A DNA stretch of 64,000 nucleotides, taken from contig CM033397.1 in NCBI GenBank assembly GCA_019426215.1, positions 28,522,480 to 28,586,479 of the forward strand, given 5' to 3'. Position 1 is the stretch's first letter. Each line of letters opens with the position of its first letter. The translations under genes and the position numbers were made by a program. Under the pieces are notes generated by a model. It made no database searches. It saw nothing but the letters and a program-made list of their open reading frames with translations, and was not told the origin of the DNA. This DNA comes from Buddleja alternifolia (lineage: Eukaryota > Streptophyta > Magnoliopsida > Lamiales > Scrophulariaceae). Positions 12,189 to 24,268 of this stretch are shown here, piece after piece.

Positions 12189-12341
12189 ATGATGCATGGA
12201 TACTCCTAAAATTGGACTCGTGCAGTATCGTACTAGTATCAGATACGATACTCTACGGATTCCACTAGGATACATATCGGATACCCTTTTTACGTATCCA
12301 AAAATTAAATGAAAAAAAATCGGATACCGTATCCTACACTG
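12189..12341. repeat. Possible small insertion with GATACG/CGTATC motifs
   Basis: About 150 bp with repeated 'gatacgatac' and 'ggataccgtatcc' words interrupt the Copia LTR. The flanks read taaaacct (12181-12188) and taaaacac (12342-12349), a 6-of-8 match that could be a hAT-like target duplication. The terminal inverted repeats are poor, so the class is open. Confidence 0.35.
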
Positions 12342-12824
12342 TAAAACACAAAATCCTTTCTCCCACCACATAAACCCTAAGTCGCCCAACCCAGTCTAAG
12401 GTAGAGGAGGTCGAGCTTCAAGAATTGAAGATCATCTCACGTGATTATCTAAAGGAAGGAACGATTTGTTGCTTCTCAAAAACTTGGCTTTAGAAATTCA
12501 TCGAAAAGGAAATTGGATACATCTTATTCTTGATTTCGATTTATGTGAATATGAAATTATCAAAATATGAATTGAATCCGGGCTTTGTGAATCGGAGAAA
12601 TTTTTTTATCCGTTGGTTCGATTCACAACACTATCGTCGTGGCTCAATAGTGGAAAACTTTCGACAGAGGACTTCAAATGCAATATCAATCGATGGATTA
12701 CACCCTTCTAAACACCTCGGCAAACGTCCAGCAGAGTGCACACTACCAAAACGGCTATGTGCATGGTCTGATGCATCCCGAGATGGGATCATCCAGCCCG
12801 ATTTACACATCCCCACAATAGACG

Positions 12825-15800
12825 ATGAGGATTATCTCTTGGAATTGTAGAGGAGTGGCTCGAGAGGATTTCATCATTGAGACTCGCAATCTGGTAGCTA
12901 TGTATCATCCCCACATCCTGATTGTGTTGGAGACACAATTGGAAAGCCTTCAAGCACAACAAATCATATTGATGCTTATATGCTAGAGTCATCCGAGGAC
13001 TTATCGGGGGGCATGTGGATCTTTTGGAACACAGACCAGGTGCAAGTGAGTAGAGCTTGGCGTGCACATTGCCTTCTACACATTGAAGTGACTATCAATC
13101 AAGAAGCACCAGAAATCACGCTTTCAGGAATTTACAACTATCCACAGGCGCATCGCCAACCAGAGGTATGGAAAGAGCTTATTTCCGTAGCTTCACACAT
13201 GAATAATAATTGGGTGGTTATTGGAGATTTTAATAATCTTCTGTACATGAACAAAAATGTCGGAGGACGAGATTAGTACTATAAAATTAAAAAGTTTATA
13301 GAGTGTGTAGATGATTGTAATTTAATTGACATAGGCATTATTGGCCATCCTTTCACTTGGAGTAATAAGCAATTTCTCATTAGACATAAACTAATATGTG
13401 CCCGGTTAGACCGAGCTTTAGTCAATGCTTCTTGGCTCCAAACCTTTCATCACACTACGCTTACACATCTATCTTCAACCACCTCAGACCACTTACCTAT
13501 TATGCTTGATACCAACCTCCCCACCCCCTGTTTTCAGAAACCCTTTCATTTTGAGAACATTTGGGCGACTCAGAGCTCTTACCATAGTATTGTTCATGAT
13601 ATCTGGATGGAAAGACACCCCCAAGACTTCTTTCCCACCTCATCTTTTAGAATAAGATGTCGAAAAGTGGAGGCCCTTCCAATATGGTGGAAATCTCATG
13701 TTTATGGAAACCTGGACCACCATATTACCATGCTCCGCCATCAACTTGCAAATTTGCATCGCCTCTACTCTCCTGAGCAGTTACAGTTATATTACCAGTA
13801 GGATAATACCTTGCGTCAGAACCTTAAGAGTCTACTGCAGCAAAAGGAACTATACTGGAAACAAAGATCCCACGTGCAATGGATGGAGCACACTTCATTT
13901 TTTCATGCCTACACAAGCCATCGGAGACGTACAAACTGGATCCAAGGAATTCTCAATGAATCGAATCAACGGACCTCGGAGCCCCAGGAGATGCACAAGA
14001 CTTTCCTCAACTTTTTTCAATCCTTCCAAGCTTCCTCAGCCAGATCGGACCCATCACACTATTGAGGTTCTGCGAATCCCTCTAGAAGAGAATCCACATC
14101 TGTGTGCCCCAGTCAGATCAGAAGAAATTTGGACACCACTCACCCGTATTGGGGACCTTAAGGATCCAGGGCCAGATGGGTTAAACTCACACTTCTACAA
14201 ATAGTTTTGGCGTGAGGTGAATGATTCGGTGACTTAGGTGGTCATTATTTTTTTTATACGATTCCTACCACCGTTTTTAAACCATACGCGCCTCATCCTT
14301 ATTCCAAAAATAAAACAACCCACCTTATCCTCACACTTTAGACCCATTAATCTTTGTAACATCATATATAAAGTTATCTCAAACATCATCGTTTCTTCCT
14401 TCGACCCTTACTCAAAAGCTTAATTGGCCCTTTCCAAAATGCATTTGTACCCAAGAATTACATATTCGAAAACATCATTTTAGCACATGCACTTTTGCAT
14501 TCCATGCAGAAGAAAAAGGGCAAATCACACTTCATGACTCTAAAGCTTTATTTGGAAAAGGCTTATAACAAGCTTGTGTGGCTGTTCTTTCAGTTTACTC
14601 TTTGCAAACTTAATGTGCCAACCTGGCTTTGTTCACGCATCATGGCCTGTGTCACCTCAGTTTCTTATTCCTTTAATATTAACGGTCACATCTCACCCAC
14701 GTGGTCCCCAACGACGGGGTTACGATAGGGCGACCCTCTTTCACCTTACCTTTTTGTCCTTTGTATGGAGCTCTTTATTCAACGAATGGTTCTAGACGCC
14801 AAACAAAAGCTCTACTCCCCTTTTCAAACTAACTGACACAGTCCTACTATACCAACCTTGGGTTTTGCGTATATCTGCTTACTTTTCCTCAACTTGAATG
14901 ACAATAATCTCCACTATGTCACAGACCTTCTATCGAATTCATGACGGCTGCAGACCAAACAGTCAACTGGCAGAAAACACTGCTTTCTTCTCTAAAAACA
15001 CCCCGACAGCACGCAAGCTGGAAATCATAAGAAACCTCCAACTCGCGGTTGATCGACCAAATGAAAAGTACCTAGGGCTACCCATCACTATCAGCAGAGT
15101 AACTAGAGCCACATTGTTGAAAATACGCAGAACCTCATTAGTATGTGGTACACAAAGTTTTTCTCATATGCCGGCCGCGTGATCCTGCTCAAACATGTTC
15201 TCAACTCCCTACCAGTTTACGCCATGAGCTTGTACCGCATGCCTAATTCCATAATCCACACTTTTGATCATTTGAGTAAATGTTTCTTGTGGAACGCCTC
15301 ACCACAGAGCAAAAAACCCAGCATGGTGCCATGGAGTGAAGTGTGTCAGCCAAAGCACCTCGGTGGACTTGTCATTCGCAATCTACAAACGCTGAATAAA
15401 GCATTTTTGCTCTGTGTTGCCCACTCTTACCCAAACTATTAAAGTTGTCCATCTATTTCAAGCTACAACACTCGACTCTAAGGTTCGGGCTTGGTCCACA
15501 GACGGATGCTTCAGTCTCAAAGCGGCATACAACTGGCTACAGACCTAGACCCACCCCCTGCCTTGCCCCCCTTTACCTTGGTATAAATTATGGCGACTTA
15601 AACCGCTTTCGAAGGCCCTTTTCTTCTTTTAGCTGATAGCGTATGGAGGCCTCCCCACCGCACAATTCCTCTTCAGACGACATCGCTTACCCTCACCTCT
15701 ATGCTCCCTTTGCCATAATGAAGAGGAAACAACAACCTACCTTTTCTCTTCCTGTCCGATCTTCTCGTCCCTTTGGTCCAACCTCCCAACTGGTGGTCGC

Positions 15801-16548
15801 ATGTCGCACACCACAAACCCCTTCATAATTCTTCACAATCCCTCACTAGCCGATAATCAGCGCCTTCTAGTCATTTACAGCTTTTGGCAGATCTGGAAGA
15901 CTAGAAATAACGCCATCTTTAGAAACGCTCCCATAAATAATTGGATCACTTGGCGAAAGATCCTCTCACACGTTAAAAGATATAATACTCGTTCGAAATC
16001 CGTGCCTCCTCCAACATTGATCTACCTAAGATGGACACATCGTCCTCCAGGCTGGCACCTTCTGAATATTGATGGGTCTTTTCTGGGAAACCCGGGCCCG
16101 AAAGGGATCGGTGCTGTCATCCGGAACCACCACGGGGAATTTATTGGGGCTTTCTCTTGTAATAGAGGAATTACTAATAACAACCTAGCTAAAATATGGG
16201 TTGCAAAAACAGGGATACTCATGGCCACACACATGCATCTTTCGAACCTCATTATCTCTACTGATTCTCTCTTACTTTTCTCATGTTTATGCAATAGGAA
16301 CGCGCGGGACCCCGCCATGCAGAGTCCTAACATACTGCCAGAAGTCCTGGACTAGATTACATCATCTCCAGGTGTCATTTTGCTATCGTGAAGTAAACCA
16401 GGCAACTGATTTTTTGGCTAAACAGGGTGCTGCTCAATGTGATAAGAATGACTATTATTGCCACTGCCTCGATTTTTTAGTTAGTTTTTTGTCCGGGATC
16501 TCACCTATGTTGTATAGAGAATATCCCATCGGGGCCCTATCTGTATAA
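12825..16548 (+). pseudogene. LINE ORF2 (endonuclease, reverse transcriptase, RNase H), broken
   Basis: The ATG at 12825 opens the endonuclease (MRIISWNCRGVAR), frameshifted near 12970 and continued by WVVIGDFNNLL (13210-13245) and SDHLPIML. The reverse transcriptase starts around 14157 with DGLNSHFYK, then RPINLCNIIYKVISN near 14340 and GLR(stop)GDPLSPYLF near 14720. There a CAG codon has become TAG. The catalytic (F/Y)ADD box expected near 14870 is not readable. A zf-RVT-like Cys/His patch lies near 15690. The RNase H-like domain (16020-16300) starts LNIDGSFLGNPGPKGIGAV. At least ten stops or shifts separate these parts, so it is dead. Confidence 0.9.
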
Positions 16549-16625
16549 AGGCGTGTAACCTTTTTTAAGTAATGTAAATATTTTCTCTTGTTGAACAAAA
16601 ACAAAAAACAAACAGAAAAAAAAGA

Positions 16626-17119
16626 GACCCATGTTACTCTATACTATCTACATTATATAATAATCTATTTACTATTACATAAAATAAGAGCAACTTAGAG
16701 TAGCCACTTTGATCAAATTTTGGTGAAGTCATTGCCCCTTCAAAAATTTAATAAATGTCTCAAATAACATCTTTTGTCCCTCTAATATTTTCTCCCTCTC
16801 TGATATTCTCTAATATCTCTCACATGTTCTTTCATATTACACTTTGATTTTCTATTTTTCTCTCATCCCTCTTTTTTTCTTTGTACTCTTTATGTTTTAT
16901 TTATTTAATTTTGGTTCAAAAATTTAAATGTCATTTTGACTTTTACTAAAAGAATTTCCTTGAGTTTTTTTTTTTTTTTTTTGCGCACACATCGAGTGTG
17001 CTACTTTGATTACTAATAATATAGCAAGAGGGGCGTAGAGCCTTTAGACCGTCAAATTTCGGTGTAACAATCACTACCTATATAGTTTTGAGTTTTGACA
17101 AGTCTCCTAAGTAACTTCA

Positions 17120-17155
<36 letters not shown>

Positions 17156-18824
17156 TTTCTCTCTACTAATATTTCTTTTTTTTTTATCTCTTAACAAGTT
17201 CATTTCTCTTATTTCTGTAACCTCTCTTTATTATTTCTCTTCTTTATGTTTTATTTATTTAATTTTGGTTCAAAAATTTAATTGTGAAATCGATTTCTAT
17301 TATATGATTTTTTTTAATTTTTATCAATTTACACACGCATCAAGTGTGCTACGTCGGCTATTTAATATAATTACTATCATATATGTACTTGATCAGATGT
17401 AGATCCCTACACATATTTATTATTTTAACATTTTGAGTCCCAAATAACCGGAGCTCTTGAAAATATCAAAAGACAGTAACATAATAAGGTGAATCAATGT
17501 AATCCCATTTATAAATTAAGCCGACTTTAGTCGGCCAATCACATATGAATGGCTTGGAAATAAAGTTATGATAATTTTTCATTAACGTGTATACTATTCA
17601 TTAATACTAAACCTTGAAAAGAGTCGAGGGCAATGGACAAAAAAAATAAGAATATCTTAGTACAAGTAGTTATGTGGTCACATTTGTTATCTGTCCCACT
17701 TTTAAGTTCGGTTGTTCGGTCTCAATATTGCGCCTCATAATCAAGCTAATTAAGTTCAAGATATCTCTAAAGCGAGATGTATGTGTGTACCAACAACATA
17801 ACAAGGACCAAAAGAAAAAGCGAACAATTTTCCAATTTAAAACCTATCATCAAATTAGTTAGAGAAAGTGACCGAAAGCCCCCCCTCACTTTAATGTAAA
17901 TTAACCAAGAACCTAGTCGAGTTTCAAAATTTAACAAACCTCTTCTGTTAGAGTTGACAGACTTATCGATTCCACCCTATGATTTTTTTCAACCCTGAAA
18001 AAGCTGATGTCATTCAAAAAGAGCATGAATACCCTATTGTGTTCTTGGGTCAACTTTGACCATATTTGGTCAAATTTTACATTATGATAATACCACTTGG
18101 GGTTATTAGTAATTATTCAATAACACACGGGGTGTTCATGTAATAAATTCGACTTAATGGAAATTGTATTCTTTGTTAAGATTTTACTTTAACTTTAGAT
18201 TATTAACTTCTTATTTTAAATATATCTTATTTAGTTTATTATTATTTGACTAAATAAAATTAATGTATACTAATAAGTAATTCATAAATAAAAGAAGGAG
18301 AAGGTGAAGGAGGAAGAGAAAGAAAAGAAGAGGGGAAAAACGAAAAGGAAAAATAAAAAAGAAGAGAGAAGAAAAATGACATAATTAAGATATTTAAATA
18401 AAATTTATAATATGAACTTGCTTATAATTTCTTTATTATTTTTAGGTTTTTAATATGAAAAGTATATTGTGAATTTGTTGATTAATTTTTAACTGTAATT
18501 TTTTTTTCCAAATAAAAATGTGATTTAGGTATTATTATTAAAAACTAAATAAATTTGTTTCTTAGTGTTTCTTTATACTTTTATTTAGATATTAATTTTA
18601 TTGGTTAAACAATAATAATTAAAGTAAGACAAATTAGTTTTGTCTTTTACTTATAAATTACTTTAGTTGAATACGAATAGATTAGATAAGATGTATCTAA
18701 AATAGGAAATAAAGATAAACAAAAAGTAAAAAGTAAAAAGTAAAAAACTTGAAAAAGAAAACATTTTCAATTAAGTTAGATTTATTACATAAACACCTCC
18801 TGTGCATGTTATTATATAAATACC
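16626..18824. other. AT-rich intergenic DNA with simple repeats
   Basis: No gene was recognised. A (CT)n microsatellite lies at 17121-17151. 'ctttatgttttatttattt' with its downstream 'aattttggttcaaaaattta' occurs twice, about 355 bp apart (16886 and 17243), showing a local duplication. 17870-18135 resembles a MITE fragment. 18300-18370 is purine-rich. 'aaaagt' repeats occur near 18725. Confidence 0.5.
16641..17001 (-). repeat. Helitron-like or MITE element ending in a GCACAC hairpin
   Basis: On the minus strand, a hairpin word (gcacactcgatgtgtgc, plus-strand 16983-17001) and a far end at 'ctctatactatc' frame about 360 bp. A similar pair in the opposite orientation lies at 23389-23795. TC-starting ends and a hairpin near the other end are Helitron traits, but no consistent CTRR terminus was found. 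Confidence 0.3.
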
Positions 18825-20002
18825 GGGAAAATTTCAATTTTCGTCCTTCACTTATACCCCAATTTCAGTTTTGTTTCCCCACATATCGCACTCATCTAAT
18901 TGACCCCTCACTTATCTCAATTTCATCAATTTTGGTCCCTTCGTCCAATAGTTAACGGAGGGTCAATTTTTCCTCCAAAACACACGATTTTGGCGGCAAG
19001 AAAGTCAAATTTCAGCATTTTTTTGTTCAAAATCAAATTTTAATCCAAAAAACCCCATTTTCTTCAACAACTAAACACAAAATATGAGCAACTCATTATT
19101 TTCAACATCAAATTCTCGTTCTTCATTCAATAATTCATGGCCAACACCAACATTTCCCATTTTCCAGTTAAAAAATCATAAAGCTCAACGGATTTCAACA
19201 CGTTACCATTCTTATCGCTCCATCCCACTATTATAGCAATTGACCCAAGCAAAAAGACAAAGAGGACGGTCCATTCTTTCACATTTGGTCCAATCACGAC
19301 ATGTGATGCTATACTTCCACATGGCGAATTCAAACAACTCATGTCCAAAAACTAGTAACTCACTCCCCACCGCGAGTGACTCTTTATCCGCATAATTGAA
19401 ACAATCATCACAAGGAATTTTGGGCAATCTCATCCACTTCTTTCTGAAAGGGTCGAATGTCTCCCATCTCATCGAATCACAAACCATATACACCCAATGC
19501 TCCACAATCCCCAACTGCCTTCTCAACTCATACAAATACCCATTTTTTACAAGTGTATTAAATCTCACATTTAAATACGATAAAGAAGCATAATCCGATC
19601 TATACGCCCGAGCAAGGCACGTTACCGCAACATTGTCATGCAAACCTGGAGAAAAGAATCACTTGATCCGAAAACCGAACCTAAATCACTTGATCCGAAA
19701 ATGTTGATGTTGAAGATGATGAGTTGCTCATGTTTTGAGTTTAGTTGTTGAAGAAGATGAGATTTTTTGGATTAAAATCTGATTTTAAAGAAAAAAATGA
19801 TGAAATTCGACTTTCTTGCCGCCAAAATCGTGTGTTTTGGAGGGAAAATTGACTCTCCATTAACTATTGGACGGAGGAGTTAACGGAGGGACCAAAACTG
19901 ATGAAATTGAGATAAGTGAGGGGTCAATTAGATTAATGCGATATGTGGGGGACCAAAACTGAAATTGGGATATAAGTGACCGACGAAAATTGCATTTTTC
20001 CC
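18825..20002. mobile_element. Pack-MULE-like element carrying an F-box/kelch gene fragment
   Basis: This 1,178-bp element has terminal inverted repeats of about 290 bp (18825-19110 and 19700-20002), beginning GGGAAAATTTCAATTTTCGT on the left and, reversed, GGGAAAAATGCAATTTTCGT on the right. It is flanked by a perfect 10-bp duplication, tataaatacc (18815-18824 and 20003-20012). MULEs normally make 9-bp (8-11) duplications and have long TIRs. No transposase is present. Between the TIRs lies a piece of a host gene, the hallmark of Pack-MULEs. Confidence 0.85.
19127..19655 (-). pseudogene. Captured fragment of an F-box/kelch-repeat gene
   Basis: The minus-strand reading from about 19655 gives [20 protein letters not shown], then [36 protein letters not shown], and [17 protein letters not shown]. 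This matches the F-box region and first kelch repeat of the plant family that includes Arabidopsis At1g74510, where the order is the same. A frameshift near 19230 moves the reading to the frame with [22 protein letters not shown], a second kelch repeat. The N-terminus is missing, with a stop just upstream, and so are the remaining kelch repeats. The family usually has about 400 residues; some 170 remain. It lies wholly between MULE TIRs. Whether it is transcribed is unknown. Confidence 0.85.
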
Positions 20003-20012
20003 TATAAATACC

Positions 20013-20740
20013 AATACCCCATGGGGATGTTTTTGTCATGCAAATTTTTCGCCTAGTTTGGAAGGGCAAAACTAGCTTTTTACACATAGACTCTAATAGG
20101 GAGTCTCTTTGTAATTTACCAAATGACAGAATTTTTTTTATAATTAGCAATTAAGTGAGGGGTGCGAATATAATTTTCCCAATTAGTTATGGCATTATGA
20201 TAGTCAGTGTATTAAGGGAACTTCCTCTTAAAGAATAGGACAATCACAGTAATATATATGGATAATCAATCATTTTATTTTACAAGAACAATACAATGTT
20301 TTTTCCAGTGGAAACCTAAAACAAGGGAAATGATCGCCTTTAAACTAGATTGTATTAATGTTTACTCAAGTGATTCATTAATTACAAGTTGAGTGCTTCT
20401 ATTTTTAGTAATGGAGCAAGATAAAATCGTAACAAACTAAGAAACACAATCTTAATCAACTAGGGAACAAATCCTTTGGACTAGGAAACAAAATCGGCCC
20501 TTTATATAAACATTATTGTGCATGCACCCAATTTGATGCAATGAAAGGCCCTGAAATCGGTGGGGATCAAAGCTAAACTTTTGCGTGAAAAAACACGTCG
20601 AGGACGCTATCGAGAAATTGATCGGTCGTTGTGGCAACGACCGGTTAATGGGACTTTCATTGCAGCGACCATGCCCAATGTTGCTACTTGCATCTTTCTC
20701 AGCTCCGTTTTTCTTGATTCTCTTGCACTCATTCTTCTCT
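20013..20740. other. Intergenic, no gene recognised
   Basis: 20080-20170 contains MITE-like wording close to that of neighbouring elements. 20560-20740 is less AT-rich and gives three overlapping short ORFs on both strands, none of which I recognise. Confidence 0.4.
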
Positions 20741-21118
20741 CACTACAAAAAAAAAAACTATTGTCCATGTCAATATGCCATGGTGAAAAGTCCATTTGCC
20801 ATGGTTAAAACTAATTGATCACCGCTTTGCTACAGCTTTAGCCGTGGTATTTGCAAGCATGGCCAAAACAATTACCAGTTAATGTTTTGTTCATTGTAAA
20901 AACCATGACTCTTAGCCATTGTAAAAAAGTGTTCGGTTAACATTTTTTCCAGCACGGCTAGTTAGAACTTAAAATAGCTAGCATTCTTTTTCACCACGGC
21001 TAACTTTAGTATGAAACATCTACCACGGCTAAGTTAGTTGTGAGTTTAGACCGCTATAGACCACGGTTTTAATCCATGACATATATTTTTATTGCCAATA
21101 CTCAATTTTCTTGTAGTG
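20741..21118. mobile_element. Small non-autonomous CACTA element
   Basis: A 378-bp element starts CACTACAAAAAAA and ends TTTTCTTGTAGTG, the ends typical of CACTA (En/Spm) transposons. It is flanked by the 3-bp duplication tct. Inside, short words such as CCATGG, CCACGGCTAA and their inverses recur many times, like the subterminal repeats to which CACTA transposases bind. No ORF for a transposase is present. Confidence 0.85.
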
Positions 21119-24100
21119 TCTCACTTTTTTTTTTTTTAATTCGACTCCACTAACCCAGTGGCACAAACCTTTACGAAGATGGCATTGTAACTTAGTTCAT
21201 GTGTTAGACCTGGTGAAATTCCAGTTTTAATTTTTGATTTTAGATCGTGTTCCATCTCTTATTTCATGTATTTATATGCATGCCAAGTGTATAAATATTT
21301 TTCTTGAATATATAACTGATATGATCTCTATATATTTGGCAACATGTTAGTAGATAGAATAGGAAGTTGAAACACAATTAAAAAAAAAAAAAATCATGTT
21401 TGGTGGAATTCTGCTATCTGAAAATAGCAATGCAAAAATGGCGCCGGGATTGGTGGAGGCAATAAGTCATCTTACAAGTTGGAGCCTTGGAGGTCAGTCA
21501 AACAATTTGGTTGGAGACAGAGCAAAAGCGCTGCCCCGGGCTGCCACAATATTTACTCAATTTATTTCTAATAATAATAATAATAATAATATGACCAAAT
21601 AATTCTAAATCAGAAAAAAACATGAATGCTTATTCGGGGCAGCAGAAATAAGGTTGTTTGTTTTGGTAGTTCACATGTATTATACATTTTCTAAATTAAA
21701 TTGCTAATTATGCATGAAGAATATTATAACACAGAATAGCTTGGTTTAATTCTATATATTCTCTTCTTTTGATACTAAAAGAAAATTAATTGGTTGTTGT
21801 GAATGTCAAATTTGCCTGGAATTATGATTAGTGTACTATCTTATCAATAACTTTATGTAAATTATTGTAAATAAGAAATAAGCTGGAGAATAAAGTAAAA
21901 AAGGTTGTTCAGTGAGAGAGAAAAGAGAACAGCACTGGCAATGATTTTAAGAAACAGAAATTGAGAAATCACAAGGCACTTGTAAAAGATTTAGGTGTTA
22001 AAATGTCACATGAAAAATAATTGACAATCCACAATCGTTTCCTTCTTAATAGTATTAATCAATAACGGCACACTCTATGCCTGTGCATAAACATAAAAAT
22101 TGATATCATGTCTTTTAACCAAAATCTACTTAAGTTTAAATAAAACATAGTAAGAGAAGAGAATTAAAAAAAGGTTGAGAATATTTAATGTGATTAAATA
22201 AAAAGAACAGAGACATACATATATAGGGAGATAACATGTAAAAAGTGATGACTCATGGATAACAATCCGTTACACTTAGTTTCATGGATTATGCGGTTAT
22301 TGTTATGTCACATCAACAAAAAATACGAATACCACACGGTGCATGAACATCAAATTCATGAAATAATTATCCATGTCACACCAAAATGGTTTGTTAGTCC
22401 AAAACACATTTAACTCTCTTCAATAATTTAGTATAGATAGATGGATGAAATTCTGGTTTGAAATCCCATATTCTTTAACATGTTAAAAGACCACCCAGTA
22501 GCAGTTCGTATTAAACCGTTATATCAAGTATAATTGTGTAATTAATAGAAAGATGTTACAGGGATCCAACCATACAAACGTACAATGAAGAACTCTTATG
22601 GCAGTTTTACTACGAGGGATTGAGAAAATCATGAACGATTTTTTTTTTTATGTAATCTCACCTTCTTTTTTTTTTTTGATTATTAACCAGGGTGTCCACC
22701 GCCGATCGCAGTGATTATTCCCTTCACTGATTGCAACTTTTTATTTGGTATATACGACTAGATGAAATGAGAATATTTATTCTTTATTATTAACTTGCAG
22801 AAATAGACTGTCACTTTATCTTAAAAGTCATCTCAGAAAGCTCTTTATTCTTGGGGATTTTACCGTATAGTATAGGAAATTGAAGATATTATTTCATGTT
22901 AAATTAGTGCTTGAAAACTTGCAAGATGTCTACTTTTTTTTTATTTGAATAAATGATGGGGGTTACCCAAGTACAAAATGTCTTAGCCCGACAAACTTGA
23001 GTTAATAGTTACAAAACGGGGCCAAATGAGGCCATCTCTATTGTTCTCTAAAAGTTGATGTCTACTTTAGTAGAAATGTAGGTGCAGCAAAAGACAAACA
23101 AATGAAAAAAAAAAGGCCAGACAGTTGGTATTGGCTTTGGGTATGAATTATGAGACCAAACCTCCGCGTTCATTTAATTTGAAATAATTGGAACCCGAAA
23201 GCTAATTAAGCCTGATGTCTGGATCCGACAAAAATCCAACATAACAGTTTTCATCTGCTTCATTAAAACTGTTTCATATTTCCATTGTTGGGCACATTAT
23301 GAGATGGAATTGTATGAATCTCGTGTTCATATATCAAACCATTCATATCATGTCACATCTTTTATCATTATAATGAACGAATCGTGCGGCACACTCGATG
23401 CGTGTGCAAAATTATTTAAATATTATAAATAAAAATAATTACTTATTGTATTAGTTTGTAATTGAAACTTTTCCAATGTTATTTATCTTGCCTGAAAATA
23501 TTCCAGTCTAAACTTTATTTTTTTTGTCAATTATTATAAGTATTTAGAAATTGATACAAAAGAAAGAAGGAAAAAAAGAGAAAAGATGGAAAGAAAAAAA
23601 ATATTTAGAGAGAATAAAGGAGAAAAAGTGAGAGGAGAGAGAAAAAAAGAGAAAAATAACGCGTAAAAAAGAATGGAGGAGTGGAAGAAATATTTTGACA
23701 GTTATCAAATTTCTAGAGAATATACGTCGTAACAAAAAAGTTAGTAGACCAAAAGTAGTCATTCTAATGGCCTATTCCTTTATTAATAGTATAGATATTA
23801 ACAGGGCTTGATTTGGATCATTTAGTGTTATATAAACACCCGATCCAGATAAGTATTTTTTGTGGGAACTATATCTCACATTTTCACTCAATTTAATCAT
23901 TGTATCACATCACAGTTGATTTTACATTGTGTTGAAATTTGATATACATATAATCTTTTACATTAACGATAAGTTATTTTAAGAAAAAAAATATATGCTA
24001 AGAAATGAAGCATTATTTCGATACGTTTCATAAGGGGAATAAGAACAACATATTTGGAAAAAATAAAGTAGAAGATTGCATGAATTGATAATTCATAACA

Positions 24101-24260
24101 ACAAGTGAGACCTAGCTCAATTAGCAAAAGTTAAGATCGAGTCCGACCAATCCAAACACATAAACATTAGTTTTTTATGTAGGCTTCATACATGACTATT
24201 CATTTTACATATAGGAATATTTATGTGTTGATCGATTAAATAGTCGGGGATGGATTCGTG
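21119..24260. other. AT-rich intergenic DNA, no gene recognised
   Basis: The 68-codon ORF at 21396 ends in an (AAT)n run (21571-21590) and matches nothing I know. Hairpin words related to GCACAC...GTGTGC occur at 22068-22086 and 23389-23407. 22930-23045 resembles a dispersed repeat. 23560-23720 is A/G-rich simple sequence. I see no conserved protein. Confidence 0.45.
23389..23795 (+). repeat. Helitron-like or MITE element with terminal hairpin
   Basis: It starts with the palindromic hairpin gcacactcgatgcgtgtgc (23389-23407) and ends near 'ttattaatagtatagat'. The same two end motifs, in opposite orientation, frame 16641-17001. The spacing is about 400 bp. The class is not settled. Confidence 0.3.
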
Positions 24261-24268
24261 GCTGGTGG

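Larger units (their letters stand above)
9270..12630 (+). mobile_element. Copia-type solo LTR inserted in the LINE, itself interrupted
   Basis: It starts TGTTAGGTGTTATG at 9270 and ends CACAACA at 12630, flanked by the perfect 5-bp duplication ctatc (9265-9269 and 12631-12635). Without the nested SIRE LTR and its TSD the length is about 1,834 bp. It is related to the minus-strand LTR at 43243-44889. Shared parts include the TGTTAGG start, 'ggcccaat' beside 'ggggtcgacctcgaa', and the CACAACA/CCCAACA end. No internal domain remains, so recombination between LTRs is the likely origin. It contains a C-run at 12070. Confidence 0.85.
7280..16625 (+). mobile_element. L1-type LINE, inactive, split by nested LTRs
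   Basis: This is a non-LTR retrotransposon with ORF1 (DUF4283 plus zinc knuckle) at 7280-9180 and ORF2 (endonuclease, reverse transcriptase, zf-RVT, RNase H) at 12825-16548. It ends in an A-rich tail near 16595-16625. Its body is interrupted at 9270-12630 by a Copia solo LTR; the text before 9265 joins that after 12635 when one ctatc copy is removed. The 5' UTR presumably starts between 6906 and 7280, but I cannot fix it. No target duplication was found for the LINE. Both ORFs carry many stops and frameshifts. Confidence 0.9.

Noticed and set aside
20560..20818. Three overlapping ORFs around 20.6 kb
   Set aside because: They run into the CACTA element from outside it, and no protein family was recognised.
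21396..21602. 68-codon ORF ending in Asn repeat
   Set aside because: The end is an (AAT)n microsatellite. There is no similarity I can name and no splice context.
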